Assembly (NCBI RefSeq): GCF_921293095.1
Contig: NC_060246.1
Location: 108,418,941-108,482,940 of the forward strand
Source: Ischnura elegans
Taxonomy: Eukaryota > Arthropoda > Insecta > Odonata > Coenagrionidae
Direction: 5' to 3'
DNA: 64,000 nt
Positions 35,781 to 47,631 of the stretch are shown here, one piece after another; the stretch's first letter is position 1, and each line of letters starts with the position of its first letter. The position numbers and the translations under genes are program-made. The notes below the pieces were generated by a model. It searched no databases. It worked only from the letters and a program-made list of their open reading frames with translations, and had not been told where the DNA came from.

Positions 35781-35856
35781 TGACTAACCTGGGATTCGAA
35801 CCCGGATATCCCCGATGGCCGGTCAAATATGCTACCAATTATACCTCGAAGCAACC
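35781..35856 (-). repeat. tRNA-like sequence (SINE head or tRNA pseudogene)
   Basis: On the minus strand a 76-base segment from GGTTGCTTCG has a D-arm-like AATTGGTAGCA, a perfect B box GGTTCGAATCC and T-arm pairing in 4 of 5 positions. The 5' and 3' acceptor strands do not pair, so it is not a functional tRNA. A related sequence lies on the other strand 60 bp away. A tRNA-derived SINE family is the simplest reading. Confidence 0.65.
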
Positions 35857-35915
35857 TTTTTCCTTGAATATGAAATTCTCCTTTTACTTGTGTCTAAGAT
35901 TCGCCTAGAAAAAAA

Positions 35916-35974
35916 TTACTTGGTAATGTAGCTGACCGGAAATCGGGAGGATCTGGGTTTGAATCGCGGCTAAG
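35916..35974 (+). repeat. Second tRNA-like sequence of the same family, opposite orientation
   Basis: ACTTGGTAATGTAGCTGACC, then GGAAATCGGGAGGATC, then GGGTTTGAATCGC aligns with the minus-strand tRNA-like sequence at 35781-35856. The shared blocks are GGTA, GACCGG, ATCGGG and GGGTTYGAATC. The A-box side is weaker. The two form a head-facing inverted pair. Confidence 0.55.
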
Positions 35975-36360
35975 CGAAATGTATTTTTCGTGGCAAATAA
36001 CAGTCTTGGTATATATGTATTCTCATTCATGTTAAATAATAGTGGAGTATAAGAACTAAAATTCCCTTCGCAATTAATAAAATGGGAAAAATATCAAGTA
36101 GAATACCTAACTTCAATGCAGGGTTCCATCCCGGAAGGGTCATACAGTGTAATGAGGTGTAGAGAAAAATTGATCGGGTAATGCTCCTGAGAAATTTTAG
36201 TTTCTTCCCAAAGACTACAACCGCGCTGCGGTGATGTTAGTATCATTCTTAACTGAAGAATTTTTAATGAAATTACATTTATTTGTCATAAATTTCTAGA
36301 CGCATTATTATGCCGAAGAATTTCAACAGTTAAATATTATCTTAATTATAAAGATTTTCT
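35975..36360. other. Intergenic, no gene recognised
   Basis: Possible SINE body following the tRNA-like head. GGGTTCCATCCC near 36121 is B-box-like, but no A box accompanies it. Confidence 0.35.
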
Positions 36361-36665
36361 TACCTGGGAAGCCGAATTACCAACGATGGACGAAGCAAGA
36401 AAGAAATAGTCAGTAGAATAGCGCTGGCGAAGAGGGCTTACTACAAAAAGATGAACCTTCTCACATATGAGAATACAAGCATAGAAGTAAGGAAGCAATT
36501 CATCATACGCTACATATGGAGTGTGATTCTCTAGGGAAGTGAGGCTTGGACGTTGATAGGAGCAGAGATCTCTATGATTGGAAGCATTCGAAATGTGGTG
36601 CCACCGAAGAATGATGAAGATAAAATTGATCGAATGAGTAAGTAATGAAGGAGTGCTAAGAAAGT
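36361..36665 (+). pseudogene. LINE C-terminal fragment, same type as at 7.05-7.54 kb
   Basis: The frame reads 'YLGSRITNDGRSKKEIVSRI', then 'RKQFIIRYIWSVIL', a TAG where the LYG tyrosine stands, and 'GSEAWTLIG'. After a frame change it reads 'LEAFEMWCHRRMMKIKL'. The motif order equals the fragment at 7052-7541. It is 5'-truncated, with one stop and one frame change, and is cut on the right by a CACTG-ended transposon fragment. Confidence 0.82.
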
Positions 36666-36689
36666 GGGAATTAAAATAAGTCTTCTAAA

Positions 36690-38523
36690 AACCTAAAAGA
36701 ATTTCTTCCTTGGTTTTAGCCTCACTAAGACAAGGAATTTTAGTTAAAAATTGAAATTCAGCTCCTGTCTTGTCGATTGCTTTCACAAAGTATTTCATCT
36801 GTCCTAGTTTGATGTGCAATGGTGGCAAGTGAATATTTTCTGTCGGAACCAGGGAAATATGGGCGACATTTTCATAACCATGAGTGAAGCTTTCTCGCAG
36901 AGGCCATTTCCGTAAGATGTAATGTTTTCTCGGGCGCGGCTGTTGTATTCAAGGGAGCAGCAGTATTTCGTGAAGCCTGATTGCAGTCCCGTGAGTAGAG
37001 CGACAACTTTCAGATTAGCGCAAACTTACCAATTATAATCACGATAATTAGTATTCTCAAGGATTCAACTGATACATTGGTACGTCTCCTTCATATCAGC
37101 AGAGTATGCAGATAGGATAGAAGGTAACTCATTCCCATTGGCCAACAGGACCACTTCAAAGCTTGTCTTTGACGAATCCATAAACAGTCTCCATTTTTCT
37201 GGGTCACATGGCATCATAATTTCTATCAACAATGCATTTAATTACAGTAAAAAAACCAAGCCTTCATCTTACGTAGAAATTAATTTCAGTGTTGGCCCTC
37301 TTGTCCTACTGGAAAAGATTTTTATGCCCTTTTGTAAGAGATTGGCATCCATATAGGCGCAACTTCGTACCATATGTTACATTAGTTTCTCCAAGTATTT
37401 GGTCAAATTACTGTAACAAGTGGTGCAGCAAACACTTGGAGCTTAATCCTAGCCCTGACCGCCAATTTGGCAGCCAGAGAAAAATTTATAAGCAGTTTAA
37501 AGAATTAAAGAAAGAGATTATTGTTGCGATGTTATAGTCAATTCACCGCAAACATAGCAGAAGCGATGACGATGATTTTACACACGTGTAATTTAATTAC
37601 ATATTAAATCACGGTAATATTCACAACTCAAGCCCACATACTGACATTCACCTGGAAAAAGCCGGAGTAAAACATTTTTTACTGTTTTGCACTATTTAAA
37701 TTACTTGGAAAAAAAGGATCCTTGTCCAGAACACTGAAAGAGTTGACTCTGCGATCGCTAGAGGTATACCGAGGGAAGATGATGACAACTTCAATATACA
37801 TAATTGATTTTAGAGGCTGATACTTTGCGGAATTCCATGATTAAGGAGAAAGAATACTTTTTTAATCCAATGAAATTATAAAATCTCAGTTTTACATTCT
37901 TCAGAAATCATTACTCACCTTACATTACTTAACATTACATCATCAATCAGAAAGTATTACTGTTCTTTTTTTAGCTGCGAAATCAAGAAAATTTCCGTCC
38001 AAGCCTGAGCGGGAGAGGCACTGCGAGGGCCAGAGGAGTAAAGTGAATCTTCCGAGCTATTGCTACATATTTTTAATTATTGCTGCTATGCTAAACTGCA
38101 ACATATTTTTATTAATACTGCTGTTTCTTGCTGCTTTGTATTATTATCTTTCGGGGAGGATGATGTGAAATAGAAGCTGGAAATATTTTTAAATACGTGA
38201 AAATTTGCGAAAAAATGGCAAAATTGGTCATTTTCAATGCGTTTTTACACAATTGACGGAGACTTATTCCCCTCAAATCTACATCTTTACCATTAATATT
38301 ATTTTTTTCAGAATTTTACACCCCTCAAAACCCCTAGAAAAAATTTAAATGCTAAATTAATCCTTGTAATTTCTCCAAATGACCGAAAAGTGGTAAAAAT
38401 TGGAGGCTCTTCCGAAAATGGTGGGTGATGGAGAAGAACAGAGTTAATATTCGGATTTAGGAGGTCATTTTAAAAACGAAATAGCAGGAATGGTGTCAGG
38501 GCCGATTTTCATACCGTCCAGCG
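36690..38523 (-). mobile_element. Fragment of the CACTG-ended (CMC-like?) transposon, opposite orientation
   Basis: The reverse complement aligns with 52157 to about 53850. The terminal repeat ends with CCGTCCAGCG at 38523 and runs inward through TGACACCATTCC, GACCTCCTAAATCC (complement) and the GGGTGATGG segment. The coding part (about 37560-36690) includes 'SLVPTENIHLPPLHIKLGQM' and 'YFVKAIDKTGAEFQFL' on the minus strand. The second terminal repeat and the rest of the gene are missing at the LINE junction. Confidence 0.8.
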
Positions 38524-38733
38524 ATAATTTAAGCAAAGCTGATCATTTGAATCCACACCCCCTTGATAGTATTGTAAAATCATATAAAGCCAGGAAGCAT
38601 TTTGTTACCACTTGAGGCAGTAATACTTGCGTCATGGATAATGGCAGAAAATAAATACTACATGGATTTTATTGAAACGTAGGTATTACAACGCGGAAAT
38701 GTCGGGAGTAAAGCAAAAAGGTAAGGATGTAAG

Positions 38734-39076
38734 ACAAGGGCATACCCAGGGTCATAACTAGGGGGGGCAAGCCATAGTCTAGAAGGGGGCGCAAGCCAAG
38801 TTGTGACATTTTAGCATGGAAAAGGTGAATGAAAAAAATATTTTAAGAAAATTATAACAGCGCATTATTAGTTTCTGATATCATTTCATAGAAAATATAT
38901 TTTTATTTTAGTTAAGTACATATCTTATACCTACTAATGCATATCATTTTTCGTGGGTTTAAAGGAAATTTGTTGAATACTTTCGTTTCAATTCAGTACC
39001 GATTTTGCTTGAGGACTTCTGCGATTTTTGCTTCTGGAGGGGGTGCAATTGCCCCCCCCTCCTGCCCCTCGCCTAT
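38734..39076. mobile_element. 343-bp MITE flanked by GATGTAAG (hAT-like)
   Basis: The 8-bp sequence GATGTAAG flanks the segment on both sides (38726-38733 and 39077-39084). The ends carry GGGCATACCCAGG, followed by a run of seven G, and on the other side a run of eight C followed by CTCCTGCCCCTCGCC. This is the common arthropod pattern of G/C-tract MITEs. End complementarity is imperfect. It has landed at the edge of the piggyBac remnant. Confidence 0.6.
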
Positions 39077-39084
39077 GATGTAAG

Positions 39085-39965
39085 GTTCTATTTTTTCTTG
39101 GGGGAGATTCAGGAGGAACGTCTGCTTTGTTCTTACTCATCGTCCTTACCGTATTCAATCTTTTTTTGATAAAGTTCTACTGTTAAAGGCATGCTGGTAC
39201 ACCAACTGTCACTGGTAATATTTCTTCCTCTGCAGTCAATGTGCTCTGCTAAGCGTTTGACAATTTCATGAGGTGAATTGGATTCTTTGAAAGGGCATCT
39301 GGCTACCTGCCCATAAAAATTTCAATTTTTAGGTAAAATTTCCTAGCATCCACCACAGCAATGACTTCAATAACATATTTCTTTGGCTTTTTGATAGATA
39401 CTGCGTTCAAGGACATCGGCCTCGAAATGGTATAAGTTGCTCAAGGATCGTGATGCACTCTGATGGTGTATTTGCAAATTCAGATTTGTTGGATATTTTA
39501 TTAATGAACTCAGTAACTGCAGCTTACTAGTCACTTTTCTTACTTTCTAGTCTAGTGCTGAGGTCATAAAAACTAATGCACCGTAGAAAAAAAATCCGAT
39601 AGTTCAGTGTACGGGAAACAATTTGATAGACTTCTTTGCTCCAAATCTCCCTAATATCAACATGGGAAATTTTATACGCACCTGAGAGAAAAAGGAGACT
39701 AATAAGATTCAGTTATTCATCTTCACTGAACTGCTTGTATCACGATCTCTTGCATAATTACCAGAAACAGAATTAAAGTAGAGATTTGTGATTTTCACAA
39801 TTATATCTAATAATTCTGCGCAAAAAGAGGCGAAATACTGATGATTCATTATACACACTTTGAACATGGGTGTATTCCAGGAAGATGAGTCATCGGCGAT
39901 TTCATCAAGCCAAATTCGAGCGAATGAATTTTAATCGTCTCCACGATGAATCGGTAGCGAGAATA
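39085..39965 (-). pseudogene. piggyBac transposase remnant (DDE_Tnp_1_7 type)
   Basis: Read on the minus strand in changing frames: 'REIWSKEVYQIVSRTLNYR' and 'AAVTEFINKISNKSEFANTP', then 'EQLIPFRGRCP'; then 'FKESNSPHEIVKRLAEHID', 'CRGRNITSDSWCTSMPLTVE' and 'NKADVPPES'. These match the piggyBac order (-RC--FDD--TR-ERK, E-LV-FRGRC, F-VSNSP-DVV-RL, GRN-T-DNWFTS-PL, RKNK-E-PPEF). Several frame changes and stops are present, so it is inactive. The D of the DNWFTS-type motif remains (SDSWCTS). The TTAA ends were not located. Confidence 0.85.
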
Positions 39966-40550
39966 AATTGTAGCACTTTCGGTCGCATCGGGTCAAAACG
40001 TCGGTTGCAGCAAAACTAGGGAACACTTTGAATATTAAACGTTACTTCAGTCAGAATTACAAGAAATTAGAGACCAGAAAAACTCTAGTTCGAATGGCAT
40101 CATTTTGTTAAAAAAACATCCAAGAAAAAGTCAATATTACCCGATGCGATATATTCAGGGTTATTGGCTTTATTAAAGCTGTATGTGATGTCTGATGCAA
40201 TATGCAATTTATGATGTTCTTACCATATACATCAATAAATATTAAAGATGATTGAAAATCAATTTTCGTTCATTCATTATTTGTCATATTTCTCATTAGT
40301 GTTCTCCCTGTAGCGCTATGATTACTGAATAAACATGTTTCGGAAAGTAACTGTATTGAATACACGTTTTCAAATGTACGTGGGTGGTTACTATTTCATT
40401 CATACTGAGGAATAACGTAAAAATGTAAAGTTGTACGTTAAAAAAATTTCACGAAGTACGCGCATTTCGGTTTGCGTAATTGACTTTTACGATGCTTTGA
40501 AGAACACTTAACAATTTTGAGATGAGAACGTTGACCAGCTCTCCCGTTCG
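39966..40550. other. Intergenic, no gene recognised
   Basis: AT-rich flank between the piggyBac remnant and the GC-rich patch. It may contain the eroded 5' part of the piggyBac element. Confidence 0.4.
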
Positions 40551-40887
40551 AGGGGGAGTCGAATGAGGAGAGAACAATGCAAGTAATCGCCTTTCTTCAT
40601 AGAAGCCGGCCGTACTTACCAGCCTCGTCGAGAGCGTGCGTATTTGGATTCTTCCAAGAAACGTCAACCGAGTGGCTGAGATGGGACTAATGCCACCAGA
40701 GAGCAAAAATCAACCTCCGAATCCCGACCACTCTCAATATCGCACCTCCGCAGTGAAATTTGATACAGCGCCGGGTGTTTTTTTCGGTCGGAGCGAAGCT
40801 CGACCCCTCGTCTTTTCCTTTTTTTTCCTTCGGTCAGCGACTAGGTACTCCCCTCCGCCCAAGGAGGTTTCCCATTCCACTGGCCGT
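40551..40887. promoter_or_regulatory. GC-rich patch interrupted by the 4.3-kb hAT element (possible promoter or first exon)
   Basis: About 340 bp with clearly higher G+C and CpG than the surroundings. It continues after the hAT element (45226-45290) up to a TTAA. On the minus strand a good splice donor (GCTG|GTAAGTAC, near 40615-40625) follows an open stretch, but no ATG is in frame. It could be a host promoter/first exon or the body of a TTAA-flanked element. There is no coding similarity I can name. Confidence 0.25.
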
Positions 40888-43800
40888 TAGTGTTGCCGCG
40901 AGACTCGAGACTTTCTCGTCTCGTCTCGAGTCTCGTCTCGTTTTCGAGACGAGACCGTAGGGTAGAATTCGAGACGAGACTCGAGACGAGACCACCTTTT
41001 GACGAGACGAGACGATACCACTTCCAAGAGACTCTCGAAAGTCTCGAAATTTAGATGGACGTCCTCAATTGATATTTGGTATAGTTTTATGCCTAGAGGT
41101 TTATGCTTAAAACTATATCCTTCAGTTAGGACGAAACACATTTTACGTTATTCTTAAGCATTGTATTTTAAATACAGCTGAATAATAACTTTTCGATAGA
41201 TGATCAAATTATAAACTAGAATATTTGCTGAAAAACCAATTTCTGAATGCATGAGCGACACTTATGGAGCCAAGTAAGTGAGTGTTAATGGCTGACTACT
41301 TTTCCGTGTTTCCTGGGATAATTAATTTGGAAAATTGGAGCCTTATTTTAATGTAAAAAAGTTCTGGCTAAACTTTCGAGAGCCACAGCATTGCGTTACA
41401 AAAATGTGTTACGTTGGGTGGTCAGCCCCTCGCTCGGTATCTTTTGCTTTGGGTATTTCCTGCATTTATTTCCTCTTGATTTCTTCAGGGTTCCAAGGTC
41501 TTTCTTCATTCTGCACTTGTGAAAGCATCGAAGTATCGTAAACAAAAGACTGCATTATACAAATATAAAATTAGGACGCATGACGAGACTTATTCCGCGT
41601 CGGTAAGCAATACTGCACAACATAATAGATCGTTACGAGAACGCCAGAAATCGTGTATGACTTTCGTAAATTGCTGTTTCCTTTTTCTTTCTACCGTTTT
41701 TTTTTAGCAATTCATCAGAAAATTCACGTTAATATTACTTCAGTAATACGTATTACTGCGCCCTTCATTTCTAAATTTTTCCTAAGATGGCAACGACAAT
41801 ATAATTTTTATTGCAGCTGAGAGGAATCCTAAATTACCTCTATTTCGATCGCTTCAACTCCATTGGTGAAATGTTTTCACACGCCGTGCTAACTCCAAGT
41901 TATGCATTGAGTAAGAAAAATATATTAAAATTCTAAAATTTTTACAATTAGTGAATTTCATGAGAGACATAAACGTGTTTATAATTATATTCATTAAAAT
42001 TCATATATAGTTATTCAAGCTGAAATCCTCTGAGATCCTGCCAACTCCATGTTTTTCTTAACTATGAAGTCTGTGGTGCTGTCATTGGCACTAAAATCTC
42101 AGTAAGCTGAAGAGTCATGGTATCCTCAATTTTTCATCTCACTCATTTGAAGATACTCGGAGAAAATGAAAGTCGTGCCTCAGCATTTTATCTTTTCTGG
42201 GAGAAAAAATTCGAATCGGTTCATAATTGGTAGAGGGTATTTCGAGGTGGTATTAGTATCTTCGTGTATTGCTATCTCATTACCCTATTGTAGTCCCATC
42301 TCTAAGGCCATGTCCGGAAACATTTGATCCGCATGTAATTGCAAAACAATGTGGCTAGCGCGGCTGTTAGCTAATAATTATTTCAATGTATTGCATATTG
42401 TAAGGACTTATGGAGAAAAAGTCGTGCTTAATTTTTTTACAATTTTAATAAATTTTTAAAATTGGCGGTGGAAAAATGTGTCGTACACAGTTATGCCACA
42501 CTTGCCGGGAAAAGCCTGTGGCGGGGGGCAGGAGGCTGCTGTTGGCCGCACCGCGATGTACAGGGATAAATATAGTATCAATTATAAATGAAAATATTCG
42601 AATTAAATATGACTTGCAAAGTAATTTTACGAGAATTTCAGCCAAAAAACCTTTTTCAAAATTATTACGTGTTTTGACCATGGCTACATGCTTGACTGTT
42701 TATCACTATGGCCATAAAAGATTTTTTTAGCCACAGAAGGCAAGAAAATCAATGTTATTGAACCGTACAATGTATATATTTTTCTAACCTAAATAGAAAT
42801 GTGACCTACACATCTAATTTTATTCGATCGCAGTATTTTAGGCATAGCTAATTCCGATTCTAGAAATGTAAAAACTACTATGTCTTTACATGAGACAAGT
42901 GTAAAAATATTTTTACACACAAAAATACAGCAGAAATTAAAATGACAAAAGCTTTCTCGGGCACCAAGTGAGTGGTTGTTGTATAAGTAGCCAAAGTTTG
43001 TGTCGGATTGCCACCGTCGGGTGTTTGAATAAGAAGACGTTCTGCTGACAGTGTCTTTTTCTTGTCTGAGAGATCTTCAAATTTATCATTCGCTAGGAAA
43101 ACACCAAAAATTAAAACGTATGCCCCGAAATCGTTTGTATGACGTTGCCTTTGACAACTACACCGCTATCACCGTTCAACAGTTCGATAATTGAGCCTCT
43201 GATGAAGTTTTCCGTTGGGTTTTCGTATAAATGCCTGTGAATGACTTTTTCAGTGTAATTGTCCTGTATAATAATCTAATTTTCGGAAACACCGGATAAT
43301 TTTAATAGATTAATACGAACGTTTATTTTCAACTTATTAACAAATTTTATAAATTATGAATGTACCAGTATACCGGTATTTTTTCGCCGGTACAAACGAG
43401 GGAGTACTATTATTGCTATTTAACCCCTCAAGCATGACTTTAAATTCCCGTGGTCGTTCCGTTGCGTGGTCGTTCCTAAGCGTGAAAGACACACTGTATG
43501 AGTTTGAAAGTTTCATTAGGTATTCCTATCTCTTAATCTTCCATATATGTACTTTCAGTGAGTATATATGTGAGACATATCTGTCTGATTTCGTTCTGTG
43601 CCTCTTAATTGCCTCTGTTTGTGTGGTCGACTTTTTTTAGAATATTTTTTCCAGCTGATGCCAGGATGCTTCCTCTAGGAGCGGCGACTGGTGGACGCCC
43701 ATGGAAGATAGTCTACCACTTACGCTCCGATTTATGTGCTTTCTTAGCGATTGTATGTTCAATGTGGGGACGCTGAATGCCTTCCTCTGTGGTTCATTAT

Positions 43801-45217
43801 CATCTCATCTTCTGTCTCATCTTTTCCTTTCTCTTTCATCGTGGCAATGATAGTGAAGGCTTGGACCGTCCAGGCATTGTCACTCGATAGTTCTCGGAAC
43901 CTCGAAGACCTGCCAGCATCTGGTATCTTATTTATGACGTTGGAAGCTGAGGGTTGGAGTTTTTTTCGCGCTTGTGTTTGCTTTGGTGGTTTTATTTTTT
44001 TCGGCCTTGGGCCCCTTCCGTATCTGAACCCCTTCTTAGTTGACCATGCCTTCTAGCTCTCGTGAGTGGTCCGATCACAGTGTGCTTGACTTTCTGGAAT
44101 AAAAGAGTGCAGAATGTTCTGATACGATTTCGTAAGTTACAATTGGATACTCCCTTGAGTCCAGGTTCGAAGATTTATAGCATCTAATTTTTCCGTGAAT
44201 TTTCAAGAAAATAATGGGGAAGAGATCGGCCGTGAAGACGCGCCTCTAACCTTTGCGTGTGATTTAGTTGAAAAGAAATATCGCCTATTCGTGTAAAAAG
44301 GATCCTTGGAATTGGAGTTATTTTTCGATGATGAAATAATTACAATTATAGTGACTGAGACAAACCGCTACGTGGCATAGTTTCTTTAAAATTTACAAAG
44401 AAAATTCCAAAAAAATGCGCTTTCACTATAACCTTTCGCCCATTAGTGAATATTTGAATCTTAATGAACAAAATTATAGCACGACAGAATTAAGAACAGC
44501 ACAAAGGACGGCTCTCGGATATCGATGCGGAATGTGCTCGATCGACCAGACGGCATATTTTGTTCAACAAAACCCATAAATTGAAACATATAGGGTTGAA
44601 AGAAGAAAGTGTGCAGTGAGTGACATAAACATAAAGAGATACGAGACAAGATACAGATGTAAAACTGCCCAGGAACCTGTGTTTTGAGAAACCCCACAGA
44701 CTTTTGAACTACTAGACACGGCATACAGGGAGCAGGCAAAAGTAAACGGCGCTGAAAATTGTAAGTACGTATTAATAATAATCAAGTTCAAACAATGTTT
44801 AAGATAATATAATTTTTTGAATTTTTTTCGGTGATCGATTAGGATTATGTCTACATTCCATTTATAGAAATTTTTCGTTTCATGTTATTATTTTATTAAT
44901 TGATTATCAATAAAATCAATGATTTTAGCACCAGTTTGATGCAATTGGTGTCCGGATAAATATGTGCTTGCAATTTATATTAATGGCTCTCCTATTTTTA
45001 AGACTATCGATTAAGCGATTCAGCACGCTTACGCATGGAAACGACGCTAAATTTAGTGTGGGGGAAACGAGACGAGACGAGAGTCTCGTCCGAGACTCGA
45101 GACCGAGACGAGACTGGGGTTCACGAGACGAGACTCGAGACGATACCAGAGGTCAGGAAACGAGACTGAGACGAGACTGGCGAAAGTCTCGTCTCGTCTC
45201 GTCTCGCGGCAACACTA
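40888..45217. mobile_element. hAT element, 4.33 kb, 8-bp target duplication CTGGCCGT
   Basis: The ends TAGTGTTGCCGCGAG (40888) and CTCGCGGCAACACTA (45217) are perfect complements, with CTGGCCGT on both sides (40880-40887 and 45218-45225). About 150 bp inside each end is built of GAGACGAGAC/GTCTCGTCTC units in both orientations, ending with GAAAGTCTCG. The 8-bp duplication and end sequence fit hAT. I could not recognise hAT transposase (BED finger or dimerisation region) in 41.1-45.0 kb, so the copy is non-autonomous or has a replaced interior. Confidence 0.88.
41060..45030. other. Interior of the hAT element, no gene recognised
   Basis: About 4 kb of mostly AT-rich sequence with several 60-100 codon open frames lacking motifs. 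A GC-richer stretch (42470-42560) and another around 43650-44060 look foreign to the rest and may be captured or inserted sequence. I could not assign either. Confidence 0.4.
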
Positions 45218-45225
45218 CTGGCCGT

Positions 45226-45354
45226 TGCGGCCGACTTCGCAACAAAAATCCGGCGACGGTTGAATTTGGATTTTTGAATTAGGATAGAACACCCTTAAGA
45301 TAAATTACGAATGTGACTACAGCAAAAAGTATAGGATATTAGCAAATGCATCCA
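45226..45354. other. Continuation of the GC-rich patch, ending at GGATAGAACACCCTTAA
   Basis: The right half of the patch split by the hAT element. Its last 15 bp before GATA are the complement of TTAAGGGTGTTCTAT found at 23668. Confidence 0.4.
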
Positions 45355-47631
45355 TCTCTACATAATACCCTGCGAGGCACCTATAGGGTGTTTGGCAGTG
45401 GGTGATCAATCACCAGCATTCAGCATTTTATTTATATGATTTGATCTTCCGTAGTATGTTGGCGTCCGTAAGATTAGGCTAACTTCTTTAGAAAAGACAA
45501 TGTTCTCGAATTTGGCTATAAGATTTATTTTATTTTTCAATCTACGGTCCAATCCGAGTTTATCTAAGAGGTCAGTTGAACTAACAACACTATCGTAACG
45601 ACCTTTCACAATCCTGGAGGGCAAGTCGGTAACTTGGGGCGCCTCGTTTGGGAGAAAGAGTTCTCGCCCAAAATTGTCTCCCGACCCAAGTCGGTAACTC
45701 GGTAGAGAGAACTGTTTCTCCCGACCGGATGGGAGACAACTCGCTCCGATGGGTAGTATGAAAAATTTCTAAGGCGAATTTGATATTGGAGCTTGATTTA
45801 TCGAAAAATTAATCGTGTGCCATTTTAAAATGTTTTTAATTTTATGTAAAATTCAGCCATGCAAATATTTTCTAAATTGAATACATAATAACCTCATTAT
45901 GACTTACCAAAGTCGGGACTACTTTTTTGACCGCGCGCAGTGATTCCTCGCTTGCAAGCGGTTGCAAGGCTCAATGCAAGTGCCGGTAAATTTTGCTTGT
46001 CCCCTTGTTAAATTCTTCATCTCGTGTCAATTACAACCTCACCAAAGTTGAAAATTAAGAGTATATTTCAAATATGAATACAGCTTTTGCTCGCTGCTTG
46101 CAGATTTGTGCAAACATCTTTTGTGCCAAAATTGTGTTAATGTCAATGTGACAACTCTCGTAAATCTTCTGCTGATAATCACAGTGCCAGTGGTTGCAAT
46201 GTACAAAGTTTGGATAAGTTGAAAATTATCGGCTAAGAGTTGTAATTATCATTGCTCCATCGTGATTGAATTGTAAACAGTGCTATTACCGTATCGATTA
46301 ATGTCTGACAGCAATGTAAACATTGTCAGTGTCGTGTTCACCTCCGTTGTTCATCGTATAGGTGGTATAGGTACATTGACATTTCACGATCAAGCTATCA
46401 AGATCAAAGCTGTGTGTGAAGTTTCTTTTTCTAGTATATTTACGAATAATAGTGAGAGAAGTCACCTGTGCCTCTTTCGTATGCTAATTTCTGGCTTTAA
46501 ATCAGTGAATTAATAGTTGTTTTCATCATAACGAGCTTAGTGATTGTAAGTTGTTCGTGATGAATAAAAGAGTGGAAGTGATTTCCAGTTTTTCATTATG
46601 TTATTTGCCTATGTCCCACTTTATATTTACGGTGTGTGCTAGTATTTAGTTTGTGGATATTCATTTATTATTGAAGTACATTTATAGCGTGTGTATGTGT
46701 TGACAGCGGAACCGATTCGCGATCTCACATGTGTGCAGACGGTTTTTCTGAGCAGTCGTATTCGTGAAACAAATGAAAAAGTGAAACTCTGTTACATTGT
46801 CATGGGACAAGTTTCTTTTAACAATAAGGGCATATCTTGTGTTTCATTAACTATCTATTTCTTTATATAGGTAACTGCTTAGAAGTTATTTTCCATTATT
46901 TAAATTGCTTTTCTTGCGCTCTCTGAATTAGCATTAGCTTTCTAAACCCCGCTACTTAAACGAAAAGAATGCAGAGCTACAGATTATTGTTATTTCATAG
47001 GATTGCGGTGTTTTTGTCTGTTATTGAGGCCCTCCAGCTAAGTATTGCTGATGGATTTTCAGCAGGTAGAGAATCGGACCATCGAAGGACGGATAGGACA
47101 ACCTTCTCCGCTAATGCGGCCGGAAATCTTCCTCCCTCGCCTCAAACGGTTTATTTATATCCCGCAACAATTTCTCACTGGTGGTAATTGCCCCACTTCT
47201 TTTAAATGCACCTCATATACGAGCAATAATATTCTATGGTTTGAAAGAAAACGCGCCATATTGAGAAAATACAACAAAACACTGTCGAGATACGCACTTT
47301 CTCCATGGGAGAAAGAGATACGTCGGGCTCTAGAGGGGGACATAACTGAAGCGCCCGTCTGGGGCGCCGGAAGGCGCTTGAGGGGGCTTACAGACTTGGG
47401 TCGGGACACTAGTACTCTCCCAGGCGACAAATAGTCTCCTTTCTCCGGCGGGGCGCCCTAGAGACTTGGGGCGGGCGACAACTCTCTCGCAGGCGCTTCA
47501 CGAATCTCCTTTCTCCCATTTTCGGGAGAGAACAGAGTTACAGACTTGCCCTCCTGGCAGCTCTTCTTTGCACGCGTTCAAACTCTGTTATTAAGTCTTT
47601 CTCACGAGGGTCCCAAACACTGGCAGCTTAT
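45355..47631 (-). mobile_element. CR1-like LINE 3' fragment, split by a 1.9-kb element
   Basis: The 3' end lies near 45355 (ACATAATACCCTGC on the plus strand, which also occurs at the end of the neighbouring LINE). Coding continues on the minus strand as 'KGRYDSVVSSTDLLDKLG' and 'NIVFSKEVSLILRTPTYYGR', then resumes after the insertion at 47558 with the segment CAGCTCTTCTTTGCACGCG. It stops at about 47631 where the next LINE copy begins. 5'-truncated; small frame changes. Confidence 0.85.
45618..47552. mobile_element. 1.94-kb DNA transposon with AGGGCAAGTC ends and CCTGG target duplication
   Basis: The ends AGGGCAAGTCGGTAACT and AGTTACAGACTTGCCCT are complementary with one mismatch. CCTGG flanks both sides (45613-45617 and 47553-47557). 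The intact LINE copy at about 48158 has a single CCTGG, so the LINE serves as the empty site. Subterminal parts repeat GGGAGA, GACTTGGG and GGCGCC units. A 130-codon frame (47045-47434) runs into the right subterminal repeats and has no recognised motif. A 5-bp duplication is unusual for these ends, and the superfamily is unknown. Confidence 0.75.

Noticed and set aside
35781-35856. Functional tRNA gene
   Set aside because: The acceptor strands do not pair and a related decayed sequence lies next to it.
40449-40706. Minus-strand mitochondrial-presequence-like peptide before a GTAAGT donor
   Set aside because: No in-frame ATG; a stop lies just upstream. Retained only as a possible exon in the GC-rich patch.
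46969-47434. Two overlapping frames (72 and 130 codons), one with a hydrophobic start
   Set aside because: They lie in the GC-rich subterminal repeats of the CCTGG-flanked element and show no known motif.
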